From Ilex aquifolium (Eukaryota > Streptophyta > Magnoliopsida > Aquifoliales > Aquifoliaceae): a stretch of DNA of 64,000 nt. A program made the translations under genes and the position numbers. This document shows positions 44,365-54,527 of the stretch, in pieces; within the stretch, counting starts at the first letter, position 1, and every line of letters begins with the position of its first letter. Under the pieces are notes generated by a model that was not told the origin of the DNA, did not search any database, and saw only the letters and a program-made list of their open reading frames with translations. Location of the stretch: NCBI GenBank assembly GCA_951799425.1, contig OX637407.1:441501-505500 (forward strand), read 5' to 3'.

Positions 44365-46565
44365 TGTAACGCCCCAAAATCTACCTTGGACGACATTACT
44401 ATCTAAAAATCATTCACATCATGAGAGCAACTAATAAAATCTATAATAAAGAAAATTACATTCATCATACATAATATCTACAGTATCATCCAAAAGAATA
44501 TGCCAAACCATGGCCATTACATCTAAAAATCAAACTTTATCTTGCAGCAGAATAAACAAAATATCATTCATACATTGTCTCAAAATGTATCTCCTAGTCT
44601 AGGACATAAGGAGAGCAACTCTAGACATCCCCCTCGGGATCCACGCTTCCATCCAATTGTGCTTCCCAAGCTACCTACTCGTCAACTCCGAGCTCTTCCT
44701 CTAGACCAAAATCTGAAAATAAATATTGTTTGTAGGGGGTGTGAGCACTAAGCTCTGTAGGAAAATCCTCCAAAACTCGAACAAGGTTTAGAAAACATAT
44801 AAAACCCGTCGGTCTTATTTTACAAATATCATATATGACTTTTGAAATAAAACAGTGACAGTTCATCCGATCTCAAGTTTACGCAATATCAATATATAGA
44901 ATGAAGAAGTAAAACCAATTTCCAAACAATAAACCATTCCAACATTAAACCATTTCCAACAATAAACCATTTCCAACAACAAACCATTTCCAACACTAAA
45001 CCATTTCGCCCACAATTGTATCTGTGTCTCAAGTAGGAAGTAAGACTTCGCATGAATACACACATTGAGAATATCCTGGCCCACACACACACACACCCAA
45101 TCCTCGAAAGGATATACAACTTTAGGAAGGGCGTATACCGACGCATCGGCAGTGACGATCCAACCCAGGAATAGTATACTAACCCTTAGCCTCGATACCA
45201 CGTGAGTGAATAGTAGTTTGGTCCTCGCAAGGCACCAACCCCACTACGAGTGGTAGGGAACCTTCAAACCCATATGGAGTAAGAAACGCATCTACCCACT
45301 CTACGATACCAGGTCAACGACCATCCATGTTCATCCAAACATCTACACAAGAGATACAATACCAACCAATTTCTCAATTCACAAGTAAATCAAAAACCCC
45401 CAATTCCATAGGCAATTTTCCAACATAACATCTCAAGAAAAATAAGCAAGAGATCATCAAAAGATATTTTTTGAGTGTTCAAACAAAGCACTAGAGTTTT
45501 GAAATCAAGAACAAAGGAATATCAAGAAGAAAAATCTCTATTTCTTGAAAAACTAGGTTTTGACATCAAGAACATGAATTTTTATGGCTATCAAGAAACA
45601 AGGATTCCATAACATATATCTATATATATACCCTAGCCTGAATGAACAAGAGTGGAAAGAAACCCCTACCCTCTTCCTTAGTTTTGTGTGAAGAACTAGA
45701 GATTTTAATCCACTTCAATGTGAAAATCCCCATTGATCTTGTGTTCTCCCCCTCTTTCTTCCTCCCTAAGACTTTCTAGGGTTAGAAATGTTGAAATGAT
45801 GCTAAAGGAGGTGGCCTTATGTATTTATAGGGTTAGAAAAGAGTCCAACCGACGTAAATCTGATACTCTGATTCGTGACTCACGTTCGAACGTCATTTTG
45901 GCGTTCGAACGTCGGTAGTGCAAATTACTGCTTCACGTTCGAACGTCATTGGCGTTCGAATGTCGCGTGTTCAATTTGCTAACTTATGTTCGAACGTCAT
46001 TTGGCGTTCGAACGTTGCTTGCACCCAGTACTGGAACGAACTGTCGTTCGAACGGACTTTCACGTTCGAACGTCGTCCCATCTTTAGCTGAACTTCCAAT
46101 GAAGTTTTGGCCCATTTAGAGGTCGATTTGGAAAAATACATTTTTGTAGCCCTGGAAGTCTAGTGTCTACTGTAACAATTTCAGATCAAACGGACATCAT
46201 GGTAAAAAATTATGGTCCAAATACTAAGACAATGTCAAAATTCTTTCTACCCAATTTCTATCTACAATGAGCTTTAACTCCGGAATACTTCCTAACTTCT
46301 AATACACCTCATATTACCTCTCCTAAGGTTCCTCGATCTTCCGGATTCAATGGAAATATTATTTTGACCTAAAAATATTTTGAACTTACCTAGAAACCCC
46401 TCCCAAGTTTAAACACCTTCGAAACTTAAACTTTACAATCAATTCTTCCCCCAAGTATTTATTTTTACTGTTATAATCTATATGGTTCATTCTTATGTCA
46501 TTCCATATATTAGAATTACTAAACAATTATATTACTTTATTAATATAAACATGTAGGGGTTTACA
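44365..46565 (-). repeat. Element E2 5' LTR
   Basis: TGTAACGCCCC...GGGGTTTACA, 2201 bp, an E-family LTR with a single 30-bp minisatellite unit. It has a TATA box at 45821-45830 and a CGTTCGAACG cluster at 45883-46072. An AAACCATTTCCAACA mini-repeat (about 44935-45005) is specific to this copy. Confidence 0.85.
45883..46072. repeat. CGTTCGAACG cluster in LTR E2
   Basis: Eight copies or one-base variants, most arranged as pairs (ACGTTCGAACGTCATT followed by GGCGTTCGAACG). The last group follows CCCAGTACTGGAACGAA. Confidence 0.88.
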
Positions 46566-46915
46566 TAAATACCCGAGCTCAACCTTAGGCATTTTTTGGG
46601 TATCATCAATTGCCCCTCATCCCCTTGTCAGGTAAGTTACCTAAACTTGGGCTGGCTTTTGAACTTGGAGAGTGGGGTTAGCTTGGTTTGACCTCAAAAT
46701 TTGCATTATGAGACGTTTCTCAGATTTTACGGCTATGTAAACGTGTAATGAGTTACTTTGCCTCGTTTCTCGCACACATCCTTTATCCCCTGGCTCCACG
46801 TGTCCATTCATACACTAGCCTTAAATACATCAGTAGAAAAAATCGCCTTCTTCATCATTTTGAATTCTCTTTGCGTTCTTCCTCAAAAAAATTTCCCCTT
46901 TCCTTTTCCTTCACG

Positions 46916-49494
46916 ATGTCGTCTTCCCTAATCTCTGGTGATCTTGGGTTGTGCTGGCAGATTATCAAATCCGTTTCGAAGATTTTGCGAGGCTAGCTCA
47001 GTCCATTCCTTGGGTCTATCTTGGGTCCTCGATTGTTGATCACCTTCGACTAGGTACGTCCTTTGCCTTGCTCCTCCTTTCCTTCTTCTTAGGTTTCTAT
47101 TCATTCTGGATCCCTCAGATTCGAGGTGGTTACTTTATTTCTGGACTTTTCATTTCTATTACTTTAGGGGTTGAGGTCGTTCCTTATCTTTTCTCCCTCT
47201 CTTCTTAGACCCCTTTTCACTACTAGGATTTTAATTTTTGGTTGTTGGAGTCTTGATCTTAGGGCCCTCGTGAATTGTTTTACCAACGTTCCTCCCCTCT
47301 ACGTTTCTTTTAATCTTCATTTCTCCTATTTTTTCATGTCTGCCTCTTCTAAAGCCACTGCTTCATCTGTCTCCCTTGCCATGGGTGATAGGTCTCCCGA
47401 GCTAGAGGAGGATGACTTGGGGGACATGGGCGACGAGATAGATAACTTTATCAGTGTCAATTCTATCGATGTCGAGGAAGAGACAGAGGTCCCACTACCG
47501 TTATCTAGCCCTGTTCCTAGGTCTAAGAAGTCTTGAAAAGGGAAGTCTAAGATGAGCGAAGTTAGGACCTCAGACAGTGCTGGGGGTACGGAGGTTGCTC
47601 CCCGAGCTTCTGACTTGTAGGCTTCAGCAAGGTCACCCCTATTTTCTAGAGCGTCCTTTCTGCTAGGTTTGGTTTTCCTAGAGGTATTCAGTATTGGTCT
47701 CCAAATGTGGACATTTGGTATGACACCATGGTCCCTGAGAAGGTCTATTTCTTTGTTGCTTCCTTCAAGAATGGCCTTAGGTTTCCTATACATCCCTTTC
47801 TCAAATTGGTTCTCCAACACTTCAACATCTGTCCTGCGCAACTTTCCCCCAATTTTGGGGTGTTTTAGTGGGTCTTTTGATTTTCTTTAAGAAAAACAAG
47901 CTCGGTATCCCTACGATACCTTTGCTTTTGAAATTCTTTAATGTCAAAGTCTCTACTTTTGATGGCTTCCTTTATGTTGCTAAATGGGTGAAAATTCGAG
48001 TTCTGATCTCCAACCTCCCGAGCTCTCATAATGGTTGGAAGAAGCTCTTCTTCTTCATATCCGAAAAAGAGTGGGAGTTTAACCCCAGGGATGCCACTGA
48101 CACTCTTCCTGTTCCTCGGGCTTGGTCAGCCCCTGATAATCTGGGTAAGTTCTTGCTGAGGTGGCTCGATTTGAGCTCTTTCCTTAGCCTGATATTTCAT
48201 CTACTATCTTGTTCTTCTTTACCATTTTCAAGGATCCATCTAGACCTTGACACCGAGGATAGGATAGTTGTTCTGGGTTTGGAAAGTGGTCATCCAGAAA
48301 GGTACTTAGACCTCCTCAAGCCTACAATGCTTACTCAACACGGGTTTAGTCCTCCTGAAGTGAGGGTTGAGACCCCCATCCCAATATCTATGGCAGGAGT
48401 GGAAGGTTCTGCTGGTAAGGATTTCCTTCTTCATCCCTAGCTTTGTCTTCTTTCTAGTTTTATTGACCTATTTACTTTAATTTTTTAGGTCCCAGCTCGA
48501 TGCCTCTAGATACTGAGGCGGTAAGGGCCAAGGTGGCCAAATTTAGGAAAGCTATAACTGGGGGAAAACACAAGGCTGAAGTCGGATTAGGAAGCAATTC
48601 GGGTCCTCTTCAAACAATGTCAAGAGTAAGCTCGTCTTACCCCCACCTTCTCAGACGGCTCCCTCACCTCGACCTGCTCTCTAGAATACTTCTCCATCTA
48701 TGAAGACTATGAAGGTCTCCACTTCTCAAGGGGTTCTTGTTCCCTAGAAGACTCCGACGGTATCTCCTCCTACCTCCATGGGGCCTTCTGAACCTATTGG
48801 GGTCCCATGCTCCCCTCATCGGTAGAGGTGGCTGGAGCTCTAGAGGCCATTGCTCCCTTCCTATGAGATTTTTTCTCCCTGAAGTCTGCCGAAGAAATGC
48901 CTCGTCAGCTGTTGGAGGGCTCATCAAGTCAGGCAACCAAGGGCAAGGGTTTGCTCATCAGGAACGTGAACCTTGTTGCCGATGTCATTTCATCTATTAT
49001 CCCTGAATCTAAAATTCAAGAGGTTTCCTTGATGCCTTTTTCTACCTTAGCTACCACTGCTCCGTATGGAGCAACATCAGTAAATTCTGAGCTTTCTAAT
49101 CTTCATTTTTGAATAGGTAGTTTTTTTTACCTTAGTTCCTTTTTGTTTTTTTTTTTTCAGTTGTTCATTCATGTGAGTCCCTTGGTTAATAGAGTTTGAG
49201 CTTTGGAGAGTGCTGCCAAGGTGTCCCAGAAATCCCCGAAGGCCTCTGAGGTCAAAGTTGCTGAATTGGCCTTTGCCAACGATGATCTAAAAGCTCAGGT
49301 ACAAGACCTGAAGGCTCAAGTTAGGGGGTTGAGCTCAACAAACAAGAATCTCTAGGTTGAAGTGAAGGAGAAAAGTGATGAGCTTAAGCTCAAGACGGAG
49401 GGCCTATTCCAAGTGCGGAAGGATGTCTTCGACACTCATGATGTAGTCCATGACTTGATCCAAAATGTGTACACCGAAGTGCAAGCAGTCAAGC
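46916..49494 (+). pseudogene. Intron-bearing retrotransposon-type gene L (gypsy-type transposon domain and coiled coil)
   Basis: From ATG 46916 the reading covers an acidic linker (47339-47536: ELEEDDLGDMGDEID). It then enters a core reading VYFFVASFKNGLRFPIHPF, LVLQHFNICPAQLSPN, a frameshift near 47860, LVGLLIFFKKNKLG, and GWKKLFFFISEKEWEF. This order fits the plant 'putative gypsy type transposon' family (Pfam PF04195-like), a gag-like protein of uncertain role. Intron-like gaps occur at about 48145-48232 (GTAAGT...CAAG) and 48415-48488 (GTAAGG...TTTTTTAG); the latter joins GSAG to PSSMPLDTEAV in frame. The C-terminus (49200-49494) is a coiled coil (KVAELAFANDDLKAQVQDLK). At least four stops or shifts make it a pseudogene. 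Cut by LTR H2 at 49495. Confidence 0.65.
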
Positions 49495-50790
49495 TGTAGT
49501 AATAATCCGGTTTAAGTCCGGAGTCGAATCTATAGGGAACTATTGTTGGTGTTTCAAAGTAAGCAGTGGTAGAGACCAAATGATTGTAACTCTTGTGATT
49601 TCAAGTTGTGTGGTGTATGGAATTTCCTGGACAGAATATAGGATTCTTTCCAAGAAGATTTTCTAGAAAAAACATAAGATAAGCTCAAATGTAAAAAGTC
49701 ACTCTTTAGTTCAAGGATCTAGACATGTAGTTAATCATCCGGTTTATTATACTTGTGCTTGATAACTCAATTAACCCCTGTGTCAACAGCAAGTTAATCG
49801 GAAGATAAATGTGGATTATGAGAATTAAGAGCATGGTTCCGATGTCTTTCTAGAAGTTTACAAGAATTGTCTGTGCCGAGACTCAACCCGTCTACAAACA
49901 AGCAAGTGTTTCTACAAAACATCCAACCATGGTATCAATATTCTATTTCCATTCTTTAGTTGAAGCACAATAATGGTGAAGATTGAAGGGTAGTCATGAA
50001 GATCTAGTCAGGGTACTTGCCTTGAACCAACAAGTCTTTCTATGCAAGAGTTATCTATGTTATGGAAAGTACTCACGGTTATACAAAATACCTTAGCTTT
50101 GCTAGATGTAGTCAATCATTCAATAAACAAGGGGAATATAAAGCAATAAGCATAATTGAAAATGCACAGATATAACTTCCTGATAATTTATACATGTCCA
50201 TCACCTCTTACTAAAGAGTGAATGAGAAACTACTCACTCTTCATGGCTTTGATAAAGCTAGAAAAGTGAGTGACGTTCATCCCTCCAAGTAGAGGAGTTA
50301 CAAGGTAAAACACAATAAGCGAGGAGCCAATCTTCGACAAAGAATGAGTGAATCACATTCCACCCTTCACGGCTTTGGCAAAGCTCTAGAAAAGTGGAAG
50401 AGTTTCACTCTTCTAAGGGAAGAAGGAAGCTCAAGCAATGGAAGTGAAAGAAATGAACAATGAAAGTAGAAGAAAGCTAGTCACTTTTAGAGGGTTTCCA
50501 CTGCAACCAAAAGATGATCTATCTCCCTTGATACAAGTAAATATAAGCCTAAGTCTAAGACTAATTCTACAACTAGCTCTACAAGTAGGAGTCTAAGCCT
50601 CCATCCAAGCTCTCTTTTGAAGCTCCCACAATGGGAGTATTTATAGGCAAGGAAGGGGGAACAAGGGAGTGTGCAAGAATAGTGTAGGGCCTGGAAAGTC
50701 CACATGAAAGCCCCATTGTCCGGATAAGAAATCAACCACTCTGCAGCCTGTCTGGAGAGAACATTCAAACGTTGTCTCGCGTTCGAACGT
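49495..50790 (-). mobile_element. LTR H2, interrupted by element J
   Basis: Starts TGTAGTAATAATCCGG and contains the near-terminal GGAGTCGAATCTATAGGGAA motif. From 49745 it is the reverse of H1 (33850-35180), including the CTCGGCACAGACAATTC text, paired AAAGCC repeats and the TATA box (minus, 50638-50646). One CGTTCGAACG motif survives at its right edge (50780-50789), inside which J inserted. The rest of H2 lies beyond the window. Confidence 0.75.
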
Positions 50791-53296
50791 TGTGATGCCC
50801 CAATTTCCGGGGGTCCTATATTAACCATTGACCACCCGTCAACCCGCGGAAATACCCGTGGATGTCACTCAACCTAACACCACGGTAGTAGCATCCCCAT
50901 AACCGGGATCTTAATTCACAATTGTTAACCGGATTCGATTATTCATTTGTGTTCAACCAATATTCAATATACCATGATTTATACTCGATTATAGTCCATT
51001 TACATCATTGGAGGGAAAGAAAACGTAGATTGAAAATAGGTCGAAGCAGTGTGAAAATCTGAAAATTTTGAAGAGAGTACCGGTACCCAGTACCGGTACC
51101 ATTCAGTACCGGTACTGTCAACCCACTGGAAAGGGGGTATCGGTACACAGTACCGGTACCATTCAGTGCCGGTACTGTCAACCCACTGGAAAGGGGGTAC
51201 CGGTACACAGCACCGGTACCATTCAGTACCGGTACCCAGTACCGGTACTCTCTGCCCAGTTTTGCCATTTTCAACCATTTTTCATTTCCAACCCATTCAA
51301 AACCCTTCCCAATTCATCAAATACATGTTTGACAAGGATTTCCATATAAAACATGGTTTGTACAAGTTCTATTACAATTGATTCCATACATTTACATGTC
51401 CAAAATGGAATTCTTTCAAAAGCTTTACAAAATAACCATAAAAGTCACAAGTCGGCTTTCTTCAACTTTGGGGCTCGAAATGGGAGCCGTCCGCCGGTGT
51501 GAACCCCGCACCTGAAATGTTTTTCCCACAAAGGGTGAGCCACGCTCAATAGGGTATCTCCTAATGAGGCTACTCCCCAACCTATATGCATATGAAATGT
51601 TCACATGCCCAAAACAACAATTTATAACATTCCAAGCAAGGAATTATATTCAATGATGGAATTTGCAATGCCATGCTATGGAATGAGATGAGACCCATTC
51701 ATGCATATCATCCGAGCCCCTCCCGGCTCCTCTACACATGCAAGTGTCAATGTGTGCTAATCCGTCATTTATGTTGTACATCAAATGACATTTCATTCTA
51801 GGGTCTTTCTTGGGGTGGATATTTATGGACTTACACTAACGGCACCCAACCGACACGGAATTCATGGACTTCCACCAACGGTTCCGCGTACACCGACACA
51901 CTTTATGGACTCTTATACCAACGGAGTGCGTATCCAATCACCGGGTCTCTCACCCGAGGGATAGTCTAGCCCTTCTTGCTACCCCAACCCTAACTACCGT
52001 GCAAACCGTGCGACTCGATTAGGTCATCGACCCATCTTACCCGAGCCCACTCGTCATCCACCAAGCGTGGTGAAGACAACCACCATGCACACACACCCAC
52101 TAAGTGCAATGCTCCCGTGCATATGAAATGTGATGTCCCATTTCAATAATATTACAATGTTCAATATGGTATGAGTGACATATGAACATTTACAATACAT
52201 TTTTCACACTTCATGGCAAAATCATATCATAAGCATATAATTTCCATATTTCCTTACAATGTCAATATATCACAAGCATGTATATACATCAACATTTAAT
52301 CTTAATCAACACCCAAGCATGTCATCACATTATCAAGAGATAACATACTTCAATTTCAAGCACAAGATAAACACATAGCATGCCCACACTTCATATAGCC
52401 CAAGAGTCACATTGGGTTAATTTCATATACTCAATCCTAGAAATTTCATTTAGAAACTTCTAATTACCAATCCAATTAGAATTGATTTCAACCCATTTCA
52501 CCCAATTTCACAACCATAGGCAAATGCCATATATATACATATCCATTTATTTACCCATTTCACCTAAGCATTCTAGGTGTGGAATAAACCTTGGTAGGAG
52601 GGAACCCTACCTCTTGAAGCGTGGAGAACAACGTTGGGAAGCCTCCAAGACCCGATTCAAGCTCCAAGCCCTAGCTTCCCAAAATCCCGTTCTTCGAATC
52701 ACTCCAAAACTCGACCTCCTTGGTATTGTTTTGTAGCCCTCGGCGAGGAGAACAACTTTTGTTCTTGGCCCGAGTGGATTTGAGCTCTCAATCTCCGTAG
52801 ATCGTAGAGAGAAGATGGAGAACCCAAGCCCTTTCCCTCTCTTCCTCTCTCACGTTGATCGGCTGAACAAAATGGGGAGAAAATCTGATTTTCTCCCCTT
52901 TAAATACTCTTTAAATACTTGGTCCTCAACGCGCCACACGGCCCTTATTTCCCGGGTCCGTTTTAACCCCGAAACGATTAATTTTCGCCCCGGTTCAAGT
53001 TCAAAATATTTTTATTTTAACTTGCCGTCATTTATTTCCCAAAATTTAAAATTTTATTCAGAATTTCGTTTTTGGGTCTCCTGAGGTCCGACCGCCTCGT
53101 AAAACGCAAAAAATCTGATTAACTCGGAATTCAATGAAATTTGACAGGGTAACTAGGTTTCGCGAGACGAATCCAACGGTGATGTCCGTTTCGTCATCCG
53201 AGTTCTAAAAAATTTCAGGTTTACAACCTGTACCATAGTGGCAATTTACCATTTTGCCCTTTTTATCAAAAGTTTAAATTTTTCTAGGGTTTTACA
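50791..53296 (-). repeat. Element J 3' LTR
   Basis: TGTGATGCCCC...TAGGGTTTTACA, 2506 bp. It has a GTACCGGTAC cluster at 51077-51248, the conserved TGAAATGTTTTTCCC...GGTGAGCC block near 51510-51545, and TATTTAAAG (minus) near 52900. Reverse-orientation homolog of solo LTR I. Confidence 0.9.
51077..51248. repeat. GTACCGGTAC cluster in LTR J
   Basis: Ten GTACCGGTAC-type units. A 59-bp super-unit (palindrome, 3 bp, palindrome, CATTCA, palindrome, spacer with CCCACTGGAAAGGG) is repeated about three times. This is the most regular of the palindrome arrays. Confidence 0.9.
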
Positions 53297-53309
53297 TTCT
53301 TCCCCCCTT
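53297..53309 (-). other. Polypurine tract of element J
   Basis: AAGGGGGGAAGAA on the minus strand, abutting the 3' LTR, matching element A's PPT with extra G. Confidence 0.85.
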
Positions 53310-53390
53310 AAAAGAATTTCGTCCCCGAAATTCACATACTCATGCGTTTACAACCACATGCATATGCAACAGTGACATAACACTAAATGA

Positions 53391-54527
53391 CTAGAATAAT
53401 GTATCTCCATCCTCAAATAAGAAAGGATAATTGGCACGTATGGTGTCCTCACGCTCCCATGTTGCCTCTTCCACTCCTCGGTGCTGCCACAACACCTTCA
53501 CAAGCCTCACGGTCTTGCCTCGCAAAACCTGATCCCGACTATCCATGACACGCACTGGTCCTTCCTCGAAGGTTCCATCCGTATCAACAACAAGCTCGCC
53601 CCAATCCACAACATGCGTCGGATCTGGGGTATACTTCCGGAGCATGGAGACATGGAATACAACGTGAACGCCCGATAAAGTTGGCAGTAATGCCAATCTG
53701 TAGGCCACAGTGCCAACTCTCTCAAGTATCTCGAAGGGCCCAATATACCTCGGCGACAGCTTTCCCCGCTTGCCGAACCTGACCACCCCTCTCTTAGGCA
53801 TCACCTTCAAGAAGACATGATCCCCCACCTCAAATTCCAGAGGTCGCCGCCGCCTATCGGCGTAGCTCTTCTGCCGGCTTTGAGCCGTTAGAAGACGCTT
53901 CCTTATCAGATCCACCTTCTCTGAGGCATCTCTTATCAATTCTGGACCCGTAGAGGGTCTTTCTCCAACCTCAGTCCAACAAACCGGAGAACGACAAGGC
54001 CTCCCATAAAGTGCCTCATAGGGTGCCATCCGTATGCTAGCCTGATAACTGTTGTTATAGGCGAATTCCACTAAGGGTAAATGTTCTTCCCAGCTACCCT
54101 TGAGGTCTAGGACGCATGCCCGTAGCATGTCCTCTAATGTCTGGATGGTCCGTTCCGACTGACCGTCCGTTTGGGGATGGAAGGCTGTGCTCATCCTCAA
54201 CTGAGTCCCCATGGCTCGCTGGAAACTCTCCCAAAAGTGAGCCGTAAACCTGGGATCCCGATCTGATACTATAGATACGGATACCCCATGCAATCGAACT
54301 ATCTCCCTTATGTACAACCTGCAAAATTCCTCCAGAGTGAAGGTCATCCGCACCGCCAAAAAGTGTGCCGACTTCGTAAGCCGGTCCACTATCACCCACA
54401 CCGCATCATGTCCCCGTGATGTCCGTGGCAAGTGGGTCACAAAGTCCATTGTGACGTGCTCCCACTTCCACTCAGCCACTTCCAAGGGCTGGAGCATACC
54501 AGCTGGCCTTTGGTGTTCGGCCTTAAT
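53391..54527 (-). CDS. Element J integrase core and chromodomain tail
   Basis: Open for 368 codons below the single stop that separates it from the rest of pol. The D,D35E integrase core is complete: TMDFVTHLP (Asp about residue 18), [10 protein letters not shown] (about 76-85) and [17 protein letters not shown] (Glu about 114). The C-terminal [16 protein letters not shown] and [18 protein letters not shown] modules follow, then a chromodomain-like LVKVLWQHRGVEEATWERE before the natural stop at 53391. In an active element integrase inserts cDNA and the chromodomain targets heterochromatin. No frameshift is seen here. Confidence 0.9.
   Translation of the reverse strand: MKAEHQRPAGMLQPLEVAEWKWEHVTMDFVTHLPRTSRGHDAVWVIVDRLTKSAHFLAVRMTFTLEEFCRLYIREIVRLHGVSVSIVSDRDPRFTAHFWESFQRAMGTQLRMSTAFHPQTDGQSERTIQTLEDMLRACVLDLKGSWEEHLPLVEFAYNNSYQASIRMAPYEALYGRPCRSPVCWTEVGERPSTGPELIRDASEKVDLIRKRLLTAQSRQKSYADRRRRPLEFEVGDHVFLKVMPKRGVVRFGKRGKLSPRYIGPFEILERVGTVAYRLALLPTLSGVHVVFHVSMLRKYTPDPTHVVDWGELVVDTDGTFEEGPVRVMDSRDQVLRGKTVRLVKVLWQHRGVEEATWEREDTIRANYPFLFEDGDTLF

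Larger units (their letters stand above)
43594..46565 (-). mobile_element. Element E2, 5' half (gag fragment and 5' LTR)
   Basis: Minus-strand E-family element of which only the 5' LTR, PBS and first ~190 codons of gag remain. The rest is lost at the 43593/43594 junction with K. No TSD is available because one end is truncated. Confidence 0.8.

Noticed and set aside
47326-47841. 171-codon minus-strand ORF
   Set aside because: Antisense to the acidic linker and core of gene L, with no motif of its own; the plus strand has the recognisable domain.
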